From: Pigoraptor chileana | Lineage: Eukaryota > Opisthokonta > Filasterea | Length of the DNA stretch: 50,972 bases | NCBI GenBank assembly: GCA_943704495.1 | Contig: CALSCR010000635.1 | Coordinates: forward strand, 1-50,972 | Direction: 5' to 3' | Part shown: positions 10,775 through 23,102 of the stretch, piece by piece | Layout of the letters: each line of letters begins with the position of its first letter | Numbering within the stretch: position 1 is the stretch's first letter | Notes under the pieces: model-generated | Told to the model about the DNA's origin: nothing | Database searches by the model: none | The model's input: the letters and a program-made list of their open reading frames with translations, nothing else | Translations under genes and position numbers: made by a program

Positions 10775-12151
10775 CTTGAGTCGTCGATATCAGTGCCAGC
10801 TGATGGATGAACTATGTGGTTTCCTACGTGCCACCGTTAAATCTTCTTAATTTGTCCTACAGTAAACAAACGCTCCCACATATCAACATGCGGCGTATAT
10901 TTTCGCCCATTCTCTCCGACCCTCACACTCCTCTGCCGCTCGACGTGCTCGACCACTGGTGCAGTGATGGAACACTGGCGATTAGTGCTGACAACAACTG
11001 CACTCAGCAAGTGGCCGCCCCAACCCTGCACCTCAATGCCCACTCACAATCGGCGAATTGTGTGAAGCGACTCTTCTCTGATTGGCTGCCGCGGGTGCGT
11101 TGGGAGGCGTTCCAGGGGCTGTCACCCGGATGCTTTGATTTGAGCTGACACCGAAAGCAGGTCCAATATCCCACCCGATCTCAGATTGGCAGCACCCTAA
11201 GAGATCGCCAATGGGAATCACGAGCGAGAGCTCGGATATATGAGCCCTAGATAACCCTAGCCCAAATAGTCACGTGCCTGGCACACAGCGAATTGGAATA
11301 TGATATGATCGAAGACCACACTGATGATCACCTCTCTCTGTCTTTCTCACTCTCTTCTCTCTCTTCTCACTCTTGAAGTGCCCATGCGCACAAGACATTG
11401 ACTTGAGTCCTACGTCTGTCTCTCTCTCTCTCTCTGCAATCACTCATTACCGCGCTGCTGTGTTTCAATCAGACGAGAATGGTCAGCAGACTGCCTGAAG
11501 ATGTAGTCGCGAAATCCGCGTCTGAGGAAGATCAACGCAGATGAGGCCTGCGGCGACTGTAGCGGCGACATAGCGTGCGCAATGGCCTCGTTCCCGCCCA
11601 TTATGGGCCGTGGACTCATTCCTCGCCGACACATGTGCCAGCTGCTGTGTCGAGGACCATCACGCCGCTTATTGTGCGCATGCTTCAAGGACATCCGCAT
11701 TCAAGGGAGCGCCTCAACATGCCCTTTCGGTAAATACTGGCATGTGTTTGAACGAGTGCTGTTGTGAATCTTCACCATGGATTGGTGGCATCAGCACTTT
11801 TGTGTGTGAGCGTGTGTTTGCGTGCCCTATGTGTGTGCGTGTCAATCTTTGTGCATGTGCACTCTCTCTCTCGGCAGTGTTCCTAACTCATTGTCCATCG
11901 CTCTGAACTTCCTTGTAAAGCTGTGAAGAATAGCGAACAACACCGCTATTTGCACTCGGGCACGCCAAGCGCATCTCATGGGCGTGAGTGTCTGTTTGTT
12001 CGCAGTAATCCTCGCAAATGCGCTTTTGTCCCGCAATTGTCATCACTGTGAATGTGAATGCGCACTAAATCACTCTATGTCTGCCCATTGGTCACACATG
12101 TGAGCAGCCCTGTGGCGCGCGCAATCGCATCCGCGGTCCCGATTTCACAAA
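10775..12151. other. Divergent intergenic region with a CT-rich stretch
   Basis: This 1.4 kb lies between the divergent starts of pyruvate kinase and the helical-repeat gene, so it should hold both promoters. It contains inverted CCAAT-type cores (GATTGGC near 11080 and 11183), an E-box (AGTCACGTGCC near 11268) and a CT-rich microsatellite at 11329-11436. The open frame at 10807-11148 (+) has no recognisable domain and I do not call it. Confidence 0.45.
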
Positions 12152-15100
12152 ATGGACACTGAGTTTGTCAGCGGCGACGGACAGTCCCTAAAAAGTGCCG
12201 TAAAGTGGATGATCAGAGCTCGCGAGGCGGGTATTTGCGTGGATCTCGACACATTCGCGGCAGATCTGCTGGCCATGAGGGCCAAAGAAGGGATGTCTGG
12301 CGCTGCTGCTCGCGGGGACTCTGAGGCGACTGCGGCCAATGCCCTCGGCGACGAAACGTCACTTGCAATACCCACCAAGCGGAAGGGTGTTCATCGCACT
12401 TTGATGAGCCTATCACTTGGCCTTGTGGACTGGATTCACGAGACCGGGCGTGGGACGGCGCACCCGGCATACAGAGCGGCGATTGAGCTTGGTGGTAAGG
12501 GCGCAAGTCTATTGGCAAGACACGCCGGTGAGTGAATGCAAGGGCTCGGGGCAGAGCCGCCATTCGCTTGTTGGCGATGTAATACTGTGGAGTTGCATGT
12601 GGTGTGCGCTATAATGTGCGCCATAATGTGTGTGGTAGTATTCTTGTTATGTGTTTGTGTGTTTGTTGTGTGTTTGTTTGCAAGTTTCAGATACCCTATT
12701 TCCTCAAGTGCTGGTGTCGTGTCGACAATTGAAGAACGCTGTGTGGATGATGCGTGTGCCATGAATGCTGCATTCTGTTGGGTTGCAACCCCGGATTATT
12801 GTAGGCGACCCATATCTGCCACTCCCAGCCTTATTAGGTGCGTGTAGAGTGTTGGAGTTGTGCAATCAGGCAACTGACACGCACATTGCTGGCCTCCCAC
12901 TGCCCAGAAATGGCCATTTTCGGCAATACTCAGGAGTCCTCAGATGCCAGAGGAGCTTTGAATGCCCATTTTGGCGGCAGTTTTCATCACGTGATGCCCA
13001 TGGCCGCAAGGTGAGCCGCCATTTCTTTTTGTGTTATTGAGAATGTCGGCTGCATTCCATGCTCACAGTTCACTCAGCCACGCCATACGCCACACGTGAC
13101 CACGACATTGCCGCAAACATTCAGTTTCCCCTCGCCTCCTAATCCTAATCCTAACCCCAACCCCAACCCCAATCCCAACCCCAATCCCAACCCAAACCGC
13201 ACGCCTCCTCGAGCCGGGCAGTGGCGCGGTCTTAACACTCTACAACAGCCACGCTCCATGTGCGCGCGTGGTCGCAGCATTCGCCGAATTGTGCAAGGCG
13301 GTTCCCCACCCGTCGAGGGTCTCGCAGGCGGCGATCACGGCGGTTTGCGAATCGCTCCGACTTAACGGCAGTGCCGACGACGCACTCGAAATTCTCCGCG
13401 CTGTGCTTGCATCCGGGGGGCGTCTTGAGTATGCGCCATTGCGGACAATGGCTCTGTGCTTTAGGTGTGTGTGTGGTGTGTGTCTGTGGGTGTCTGTGTG
13501 TGCGTGTGTGTGTATATGTGTATGTGTACGTGCGTGCATGCGTCACATAGTTTGTGGTGTTGTTCGTGGGGGTTCACGCTTTTTTAGAGCTGTTGTGCAA
13601 GTTGCATAATGTTTCCGCACACTTAATTTGCGTTTGGCCGCATTCCTTCCCCAGGGACCAAAATAATTGGGTCGGCGTCGAGGATGTCCTTGCGTTGATG
13701 CGTGTGCGGTTTGGAGGCCCGTCGCCCATACTTGCCGCATGCCTGCGTCCCCCGGGAATCGCGGCGCCACTCACACAGCAAGCAGTGCAAATCCCTGCAC
13801 TTACACGGCACGAGTGGACTCCCTTTCGTTGCCCACCGCCACAATACGAGTTTGTTCCGACCGGGAGTTACGTGAAACATTTTCGCTATTACGAACACCG
13901 GAGAGCAATGCACCGCACTCTCAGCTCAGTGTGGAATATCGAGTGGTGGCGGCGAAATGCAAACGCATCGCTGAAAATGTGGGAGGAAGAGTGCGCGCTC
14001 ATGCAGCTCGAGTGTGATGCAGAAGACGCCCACGCACGCCGTCTTGCGACCGAGCGTGGCGCGCGATGGGACGGTCGCGTGGCAACATGCTGGCCCGCGG
14101 TTGCGACGCCCGACGCCCCGGATGTCCCTCCGCCGCACTTCACCCCGGATGCGGCCCTACCGTGGCTGGCCCTTACGTTTCCCGAGGATTTGCTTGGCAT
14201 GCGCAGAGAGAGCAGCACTTCCGGGACAGACGACTCAGGCTCATCCCGGACGTCGGCACTGCTGGCGGAGTATGTGCACTCTCTCGTGGACGCGGGTGAC
14301 GTTCCCGTTGCGCTTGCGTATCTCCACGCGTTGCCGCGGCCGCGATTGTCCGCCAGACCATCAAATTCGGCCGAAATGGTCGCGGGTGTGCTGGATGACG
14401 TCATTGGCGTGTGCTGTGACATAGAGACCGGCGTTCGCATTCGCCAGCCCCCTCGCTCGGCTATGGACGACGCGGCTGGTGCGACTCGGATGGCTGATGC
14501 GGTGGATGCGGTGGCAGCGCTTTCGCCCATTCCATCGCATGTGACGTCGGCGTTAGAGGCAGAGGGATTGAATGGAGAAAAGGGAAATAGCGACCGTTGC
14601 GATGCCGTCCCGCTGTTGCCGGCGGTGTCGTGGCCTGGGACGCCCAATGCGTACAGGGACGACTGGCGGGCGTTGATGGACTCGATCCAGAGGTTGCTTG
14701 TAGAAAGTAGTTGCAGTGACAGCCGCATTGTGAAGCACGCCGCATCTGTCGGATGCGAATGGACGTCAGTGTTGAAAGTGCCGCATTGCGACACAGCCAC
14801 CACACACACACCAACGAGCCCTCTGTTTCGACCGCCGGACGCATGTCTTGCTCTTGCTCTTGCGTGGACATTTTGTGCTCACAGGGACGTCACTTCCGAC
14901 CAAAAAGCCGCTGCGCTTGATGCGGCGCTGTGTGAGCACAGTCAGCGGCTGGCACCCTTGTTCGCACTGCCGCATATTGGCGTGCCCACGATCGGTCGGG
15001 CGGGTGAGTCAGCCGCGGCGGGGCTGGGCACCTGGCTCGAACAGCACGTTACCACCATGGCCCTTCGACTTCTCGGGGCGTTTGTTGCCTCGCGATGTGA

Positions 15101-18100
15101 TGCCGCAACTGCCGAGAGTGATTTCCGTTGGCGAATTTCGTCGATTGTGGACGCTTTGCACAAGGTCGGAGTGCCTGTTGCCACACCGTCTGTGCTATCG
15201 TACGTGGGAATGGCTGCGGGCGTCTCGCACCCAGCCCGCGTGGCAGACATGCTTGTGGAGACGATGCTTGCTCTGCCGCCACGTGACCCGCCCGCGGAAG
15301 AATGGCTGAAGATTGGCCCGCTTCTCGACCACATTTCGCTCGGCGGAGTCAATCTATCCTATGCAGCGCACGTGCTCACCAACCTGTTTGACACCGGGCG
15401 CCTCTTGGACAGCGACACGACGTCTGTGTACCGACGCCTGCGATCGCTCGACGATGCAGACGAGGCAAAGTATCCTCCCAACGTGCCCGTTGTGTCCCGA
15501 GTTATCGGCTTTGGTGCGCTGTTGCGGCACGTACGACCAAGTGCCGCCATTCGTGAGTTTACAAGCGCCGGATTTGCCTATCAGGAGAGTAAGGCGGGCC
15601 ATAAGTATGGCAAATTGTATCGGCTGCGGCAACTTGCGATACATGGCATCTTCGATTCGGAAGTCGCTCACAATATAGCCCTGACGACTCCGCCCGTCGC
15701 GGACGTGGAGGGCATACTGCACTGTGCGTACACGTGTCGCCGCCCTGTCCCCGCGGAGATTGTGGACAGATATTACAGCATTGTTGGCAATAGCCCGGAT
15801 GCAGTGCGCTGGAAGGAACTTGTATCTGACTTTGCGGCCATCGGCATTACAATCAGCCCGCCACAGACGGAAAATGTACTCGACGCGGATGCACCTGCTG
15901 CGACGACGACGGTGCCGCCGACTGCAGTCCCGGGTGCCGCTGTTGTCCTTGCATCACCCGGAGCAGCCACAACACCCGCTGCCTCCAGCCCCGACGACCC
16001 GCGTGCGTCTTCACTGCAGGTTGGCGCTGGGCGAGACGCGCGGCACAGCGCAAGTGGCCCGCTGGCTTGGCACGATATTGTGGAGCCCAGAAGAGACGTG
16101 GCCATCAAGATGCTCTCGCTCATGTCGTCCAACCCCGCCGCTGCAAAGATCAATGCGAAGCGAGTGATTGCGTCGTGGAACTACATGCGACTGTTCTGCG
16201 GACCGCTGCGGGAAGGAGAGGTGTCGACGCTTCTGGCAATGGGTGTAACCTTCAACAATGTGTGCACGCTGGCGCAAGCGGTGCGCGATGTAGACACGGT
16301 GGCTGCGCTTGCACTTGCCTATGCATTGGAGGGACGGCCGCGAGATGCTATGGCGGCTGTGAGTATGTGGTCTGCGTGCAGTGCGTGCGCGCGCGCGCGC
16401 GCGCGTGTGTGTGTGTGTGTACCTTTGTGTATGTACGCATTTTGTGTGCCTCCTCGTGCGTGTGTTCTGTGGATGCCATTATATGTTTGGGCGTGGGTGC
16501 GGTGTGTGTCTAGGTGGATGTGCGTGCTATGGCCTGATTTGTAGTATACACGACTATGGGTGTTATCTCTGGCTGAATGGCTGTGTTGCTTGTGCGCAAA
16601 TCCATGAGCATATTTGTATGGGGTTTTAGTATGGCAATTTCCTGCACCTGAATTGCAGTTGGCGGTTAGTCTAACTTGAACACTAACCCTAAACCTGGCC
16701 CACCGCCCCTCTCCGTTTGTTTCTGTTTCTCCGTCAGCTCAATTCGCCGGTGAATGCCAAGCGGTATAGTCGCGTCAGAGACCAGATTGAGTACGTCGCC
16801 GCCGCCCGTAATGTGTCTGGAATGCAGCAGTTTGTTCGACCAACGTGCGGCAACGCAAAGGATGTATCTGTGCGCGCCGTGTGGTCGCTGTATGCAGACA
16901 GCTCTACCCGAGACGCCCCACGCGGCGCATTTTCAAGTGAGCGATTGAGCATGTTCCGGGCTGCGCGGCTCACTCCACTCACAGCCGACCTGCTGGTCTC
17001 GCTGCTGCGCACAGATGTGCTTGCGAAGGATGTCGAACGTGCTCTGCCACAGCTTTGTGTTGTCGCAACAACCGTGAAGCACGTGTGGCGTGATGCCGTG
17101 CTTGGGGCCGTCGCAGCGGCAGAGCTGCTTGCGGCGGGGGATCGCCCGCACCGTGTACGTGCCATTCAGCGCGCGCGCATGTGGCCAACGTATGTCGGCC
17201 GCCTCGCCATCGACGTGTGCACCGAGGGGCTGTCTCCCGTGCGGTCCAGCAGCTCCAAGAGCGTGTTGGACACACTAGCAAATAGGCTGGTGGATGTCGC
17301 CACTGTGTTTGACGTGAATGGTGCGCCGGATGCAAAGATGGTCGTCGACGTAGCACTTGCGTCGATTGCACGGCTCCGCCTCCCCGCAGCGCACGTCTGC
17401 GATGTGCTGGCGCGCGTTGTGCATTACGTGAGAGCGGGGCGGTGTGCCGGCCTTGATGTTGTCAAACTACTGTTGGAAGCGCTGCAGCGGGACGCGCTGT
17501 CAAACAGTAGCGGCCCTTTGTTTGTGCAGGAATGCGTGCGGAGTCCAAACCTTATCTTCAGTCCGGACACTGTTGCCGGGGGTGACGCGTTTGTTGCGCA
17601 CATTGCACTGGCGCACGAGAGCCTGCGTCTTGCGGTGGATCTCTCTGTCGCGCTCGGTGAAGGCAAGGCAACGCGCCTGTCGCTGCCGCCATGCGTCCCT
17701 GCTGTGCCGAAAGGCAGCACCGCCCCACTCCGCGCCGATTGGCTGCATGCGCTCGTCCAATCAGGCATTGCCTTTTGCGTCGTCAAGGACGAGTGGACCG
17801 CCATAGCAACCGCTGCGGGCACTCCAATCACCGCCGCTGTTGTCCCGCTGGCGGCGCTGTACATCCGGGAGAAGATTCCGATCGGAGCACCCCTTGCTGT
17901 GCGTACAATTATGTGTCGCGGGGGTGTATCACTGCCACAGCTCAGTGCGGGCGCCGTCGCTGTCGAGACAGTCGCCCGTCTCTGCGACAGTCCGTCGGTG
18001 AGGATTCACGCGCTTGCCCTCGTGCGGGAGCGCCAATTAACCCCTGATGCGCACGAACTGTTTGTGCGTGCAATATTTGCTTCTCTGAGCTTTGTGGAGT

Positions 18101-18162
18101 ACACATCCCTGGCGTCGTCGATCGGCGTGCGTGGCCTCCAGGGGGGGGATGCTTCCAAGTGA
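12152..18162 (+). CDS. Large alpha-helical protein, possibly PPR/TPR-like
   Basis: Exons 12152-12527, 13278-13464, 13655-16358 and 16738-18162 join in phases 1, 2 and 0 and give 1563 residues. I do not recognise a named family. Most of the protein is Ala/Leu/Val-rich helix-forming sequence, with repeated pairs of helices such as ADDALEILRAVLASGG and VALAYLHALPRP. This recalls helical solenoids such as pentatricopeptide (PPR) proteins, but no clear repeat register is visible. A Pro/Ala/Thr-rich linker at about 15885-16010 separates two helical halves. There is no obvious signal peptide or membrane segment. Coding is strongly supported: the 2.7-kb third exon is open, GC-rich at third positions, and joined by good donors and acceptors. 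A role in organelle RNA handling is a guess from the helical pattern only. Confidence 0.75.
13139..13200 (+). repeat. Telomere-like C-rich minisatellite
   Basis: A run of CCTAAT/CCCAAC/CCCCAAT units (about ten) lies in the first intron of the helical-protein gene, about 80 bases before the acceptor. It resembles degenerate telomeric (CCCTAA)n. Smaller fragments of the same kind occur near 16683 and 18504-18535. Confidence 0.8.
16384..16422 (+). repeat. (GC)n(GT)n alternating purine-pyrimidine tract
   Basis: About 40 bases of strictly alternating GC then GT steps lie just inside the third intron of the helical-protein gene. Such tracts can adopt left-handed Z-DNA. Confidence 0.85.
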
Positions 18163-18833
18163 ATTGCTGGCTAAAGGCAACCTTGTATTTGTCGGACATA
18201 AAGCGTTGTCGAAATGCGAATGCCACTGCTTGTTTGCTTACTCTAATTTTTATATTTGGTTGCGTTGGTGGTCGTCGAAATTCCACCGACTGGCAAATGA
18301 CATACATGACAAATGGCATACATGCACACCCCTTATAAATACAACGACTAGAACTTATGCACACTCCGTTCACGTCTGAGCGGACTGCACACAAATACAC
18401 TTGCCGTGCGCGTCTGACGGCTCCGTTAAAGGTAGATTTCGCGACACCGTGATGCCGAGTTGAGGAGGAAAAAGTAACAATTAATGTGGAGAAACAGCAA
18501 TCGCTTACCCTAACCCGAACCCTACCCTTAATCAGCCACACCCAAAAAACAAAACACATGACAGACGCTGTCTGTCTGTGCGGACTGACCAGACGAGAGA
18601 CGCGGCTCTGCCGTCGACTCGGTGCCGACATTCGACGCCTCCCCATATGGCCAGAGACGGAACCGCTGTCCGTATATGAAAGTGGGCGCTAATAGCAACA
18701 TCGTTTTGTCGCTGGCGTATGGCCAATAGTTGACGGCGGCTGGCCCCCAGTTCAGTTGCCTCGACTGGCGCTTCACTGCCTATCCTACTGCATCACCGCC
18801 GCCGGACACAGCGATAAAATCGCAACACTAAAA
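18163..18833. other. Spacer before the ion-channel gene
   Basis: No gene seen. It holds the 3' end of the helical-protein gene, a short TACCCTAACCC-type fragment near 18507 and a CCAAT core (GGCCAATAG near 18720), about 110 bases upstream of the channel start codon. Confidence 0.45.
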
Positions 18834-20508
18834 ATGAATGTCACGGGCCTGTTTGCCCAGGAGATGCAGCAGGTCCGCGATGGACCATCGCGCCCCATGA
18901 GTTTTGGCGGCGGAGGAACCCTGTCGCGGCGGCATGGGCAGCAGCACAAGAACGTCAGCGGCACAGTGCGGTCGCGCTCGGGCATCCCCTCCGAGAACGA
19001 ACGTCCTTCGTACGCCACAAAGAGTGCCGAGGAAGGATATGGTTCGCTAAGGTGAGCGTTCCTTCGCTTGATGCCAAAAATTAGTCCCCGCCTAGTCTGC
19101 AGTGGGTGGAATGGTGCAAAACTCTGTAGGAATGTGTGTACATTGCAATTGCAATGAGCCTGTGTGTGCTTTCTGCCACGTGTCTTCTCCAACATGACTG
19201 CTTATTTGCTGCATCGAATCCACTTTGCAAAACCATACAAAGTTACTTAATGCTCTCTTAATGCACTTAATGCTCTCCTCACAAAACACTCTCGTTTGCA
19301 TATATCCGCACTGTATCTCCAGCGATCCGCCCACCAATCCCGACGTGGACGGACCAGTGCAGGTGTACTTTGACGTGAACGTCATCAATCTCCATAGCAT
19401 CGACGAAGTGGAGCAGAGCGTGAAAGTAGACTTCACGATCGCGTTCTACTGGAACGACATGCGTCCGCTGATGATTGACGAGGAAGAGCCCGACGACGGC
19501 AGATACGTCTGGCGCCTCCGCGACGATCTGACGTGGGACGACATTTGGACACCCGCGATGGAGCTTATCAACGTACTGGAAGATGAGCAGGACATCTACT
19601 ATCAGGTCGTTCAAGTCGACGGCAATGTGTGGATTGTGCGGCATACAAACTATTTCTGCACGCTGCGGGCGCCCATGGATCTACATCGGTTTCCCTTCGA
19701 CTCGCAAATACTTCCGGTGATCTTCCGATCACGTGAGTACCAAACGCGGTTTGTGCAGCTACGTCGCCGCCCCCACCAGATTGGCCACATGGCGTATGCG
19801 CTGATGCCCGAGGTGCAGCTGCCTCAGTTTGACTTGCGCCAGTTCGAATGCCGCCTTCGTAGGCACGACTATCTGTTCATGAAGCAGTTCGAGGGCGAGG
19901 AGAACACGCAGTTCTACGAGCTGCGACTCGAGTTTGAGATTGCGCGGCAGCCGGAGTACTACATCACCAAGATCATATCGCTCTACTTCATCATGATGTT
20001 GATGGCCTGCACCGTCTTCTTCCTGGACCCCGCGGACACCGGCGCGCGCACGTCCATCTCTATGACAATCTTTCTCTCGGCCGTTGCTTTCCATTTCGTT
20101 ACAAACAGCAGCTTGCCTAAGGTCCCCTATTCGACGCGCATGGACAAATTCACCGTGTTTGTCTACGTCTGCATCTTCGCCTCTTTTGTTGAGAACATTG
20201 CGATCTTCCGCATCGCAAACAGAGTCGACGACGAGGACGCCGTGTTTCGCTATGAAATGTACTTTCTCGCTGTTTTTGGGGGATCGATTATGGTGGCGTT
20301 TGCGTGGTTTCTCTTCCCGTGGTTCATTCCGATTCCCCCGCCCACGACGTCGCAGCTGCGCGATCCGAACGACCCCTGCATTGTGCAGGACAGGGTCTAT
20401 GATGCTCCGCCGCGCTCGCCTCCAGCAAGAAAGATACGCGCCGAGAAGAGAAGTGCGGGGAAGGCCGGAAATGGCGCGGAAATCAACATTCAGCTTGTTT
20501 CCACGTAG
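18834..20508 (+). CDS. Pentameric ligand-gated ion channel subunit (Cys-less)
   Basis: Exons 18834-19051 and 19323-20508 join in phase 2 for 467 residues. An N-terminal disordered stretch of about 75 residues precedes the extracellular beta-sandwich (YFDVNVINLHSIDE, then the FPFDSQ loop). Four membrane segments follow: M1 near 284-306, M2 near 313-335 (SMTIFLSAVAFHFVTN), M3 near 345-370 and M4 near 386-410. The expected loop cysteines are absent: the residue after FPFDSQI is Leu, and the only nearby Cys lies about four residues too early. The M3-M4 loop is very short. Both traits are bacterial-like. M2 is preceded by Gly-Ala-Arg, which recalls the Pro-Ala-Arg of anion channels, so anion selectivity is possible. 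No signal peptide is apparent in this model. The ligand cannot be inferred. Confidence 0.9.
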
Positions 20509-22182
20509 CCGTGGCATCACTATTCGGTATGTCCCCCGTTTGCGCTGCATTAAAACTTTACAACGTCAGTTTACAAATGATTATTGAAATCGGCATGACA
20601 ATGACATTGTATGAAACGGCTGTTGTGCCGGGGTGTTCAATGCCGTATGGCGCGTATGTGTGTATTGTCCGGAAGTGCGGCTGCCTATTGGCCTGCCAGT
20701 GAAGCACCTGAGGGCCAGCCGCCGGCCGTTACTGTCGACGCTCAAGTGCTAAAAAAAGTTCTGACCGGACCAGACATTTTGGATGGCCGGGCCGGTGTCA
20801 CTACTTGTAGCTCGGCCGGTTTGTGTAGTCGCCGGCCGGCAGCGTTGCACCGGCGACACGTGGGGTCCCGAAATTTATAGTCCCGGCCTTGCCAAAACAA
20901 ACGGACGGATGATTTGGAAATGCAGTCCGCATTTGAGTGCAGAAACAGAGGGATTCAATTCAAGTCCCCGGCGACGCCCCAACGGGAGTGCAATTCACTG
21001 CCAATGTGGACAGACAAGCACAAAGTCCACCAAAAACATAGACTGCTCCAATTCAATAATTGGCACACCACTGCGTGTTCAAGCAGTACCAGCACAACAG
21101 TCCATAGAGCACCGACATCTCAGCCGGGACACAACCGACCCGTCTCAGTCTGAGGTGCCGGCGCCTTGGTTCGCCACTACTGTGACTCAGGGCCACTACA
21201 GAACTTGACACTTTTAGGCATAGTTCAGCCTCTTGCGGCCATTGCATTTAACTACAACCGGTTGCGCCGGTGCGATGACCGTCAGTGCCACGCCCGCAGA
21301 TTTCTCGGCTGAGCCTGGCCGTTTGCAATAGCACCGATGTCACTGAGTGGCAGTGCAGTGAGTCCACTAAGACGGAGGGGCCCCGACTGAGCCGGCCGCC
21401 GCTTATTTCACTCGTGTCATTATCGCTGGCTCGATATGTACTTAGACTGAGGGTGGCTGATTCACCTCGGTCTGTGGCGGCCGCATCCCGGCATAAAATC
21501 AGTCATTTGGAGTACAGAGATGCCCAAAGTGACCCACTAAACTCAAGCAACGTTCATAATAACTGACAAAGCCAACTAAAAGAGAGGGACTGCTGTCAGT
21601 GGTTTGTATTCCATACACTCGGCAATCCTTCGGCACTCCGGATGGTCTGACGGCCCAGTGGATCTGGCTCGGCCAACAGCCCCTCAGTTGAGTGAGCCAC
21701 AAAGTGCAATACAGAGGCAACTGCAGTTGTCGCAATGCCACACCACAGCCAATGCTCACCGCGTAAGTCGTGGCAATTGCAACATCAGGTGGCAGCCGGG
21801 GTACGGATCGGTGCGTCGGTTTGTACCGCGCCACTCATAAGCCCCCAATTGGCCGGGTTGAATTCCTAATCAGCACAGGTCCCGGCGCCGATCAGAACAT
21901 CCTGTGCGAGCGTTGGAAGAATGATGTGCACAGACGATATGCGGCATTACATCTCACAATTCCGGTGATTCTGTCTTGTGTTCCACAGACATTTACAGAC
22001 AGTTCATTTTCGGGTGACGGAGCGCTCTGCGGGTCGTACAGTGATTCTTTCAACCCATTTCGAGAGTGCCCGTCGACACTGTCAGGTATTACTCTGATTA
22101 AAGGCGGCATTCATTCTGCAACAATTCATGAAGGTGATCGCCACCTGGAGGCCATCACGTGACTGCGGCAAACTGAACCAAC
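20509..22182. other. Repeat-bearing spacer
   Basis: About 1.7 kb, GC-rich, with many CGGCCGG and CAGTG-type words and no supported exon except the possible lost last exon of the minus-strand secreted-protein copy. Holds dispersed repeat copy A. Confidence 0.5.
20920..21056 (+). repeat. Dispersed repeat, copy A
   Basis: About 137 bases that align by eye along their whole length with 23334-23472, at roughly 80 percent identity. They share GACGCCCCAAC, CAAAGTCCACCAAAAACA and CAATTCA at the end. The flanks do not match. This is likely a small mobile or satellite-derived repeat; the family is unknown. Confidence 0.75.
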
Positions 22183-23102
22183 CTGCGACATTAATAAAGT
22201 ACGGCTGCAGCGCTCCCCTGCAGACGATCGAGTCAGTGGAGGCAATGCCAGACTTGTAGTGTCCGCCAGACCCCGCCACTTCACTGGGGCCATCCACAAA
22301 GACAGCCGTCTGACCAACCACGTCCTTGCCCTTGTCGTCTTTGGAAAATACAATCTGCGCATAGCAAATGGCGACATCAATTTTTGAGGCACTGTCAAAC
22401 TGAATGTGGATTGACCATGATGAGAGTCGGCCAAAGAGGTCGCAGATTGCAGGGGACGTACATCCGGCGTGCAAGGTGAGCACGACGTATGACAATAATA
22501 CCGCATAGCATCACCCTATCAGCCATTAATTCACATGCTCATGAAACTCACGCTGACTTTTCCCGTCGACTCAATGCGCGCCACAATGTAGTTAGCCTCG
22601 TCAACCGTGTTGTCCAGCTTGAAGGCAAGTGCAAGCTCCTCGCCACCGGCGGGGTTCTCCACGACATAACGCCCGCCGCACGAGAGAAGCGACGAGCCGT
22701 CGTCCAGGAGGGTCTTGCACACCAACTCCGCACTGCCCGCATCCTTCACAATGTTCACCGCGCCGCCAGACAAGTCAACTGTGCTGAGACACGTGAAATC
22801 TACCTTCCCGCCAAACGATTGGGACTTCGGAGGGACTGGCGGCAAGAGACATAATAGTTGCAGTATATGAGTCGGGGCATGCATATTGATGGATGGGCGT
22901 GCAAGTGCGAGTATGATTGATACACGGAGCCGACAGCAGCAAGCAAATCCAACGATTGTTCGGCATAATGGAGGCCATGCGGTGTGGTTGGGCTATCAAG
23001 GGCCACTGAAAATTCTAATCACCGACCTGCACTGCAAGTCCGTCCCTGAAGGGCGACTACAACGAGCGTGACAAGTACCACATGCGAAAAAAGCGGCGCC
23101 AT
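22183..23102 (-). CDS. Lineage-specific secreted protein, copy 1
   Basis: Exons 23102-23027 (signal peptide), 22835-22552 and 22354-22183 join in phases 1 and 0. The signal peptide starts MAPLFSHVVLVTLVVVAL. The mature part contains FGGKVDFTCL, an even spread of Cys residues (likely disulphides) and VDGPSE. Exon 2 encodes the same protein as copy 2 over about 87 residues, with only about five silent base differences. The last 15 bases of exon 3 diverge, and I could not find an exon 4 matching copy 2, so the 3' end is open. Candidate continuations lie at 21890-22110. I do not recognise the family. It could be a surface or matrix protein. Confidence 0.7.

Noticed and set aside
10807-11148. A 113-residue plus-strand open frame between pyruvate kinase and the helical-protein gene
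   Set aside because: No recognisable motif, no splice partner in phase found, and it lies in a likely divergent promoter.
13889-14809. A 306-residue minus-strand open frame
   Set aside because: Shadow of the large third exon of the helical-protein gene; GC-rich codon bias opens the opposite strand.
19759-20550. A 263-residue minus-strand open frame
   Set aside because: Shadow of the channel's second exon; its sequence is Arg/Asn/Val-rich without domain features.
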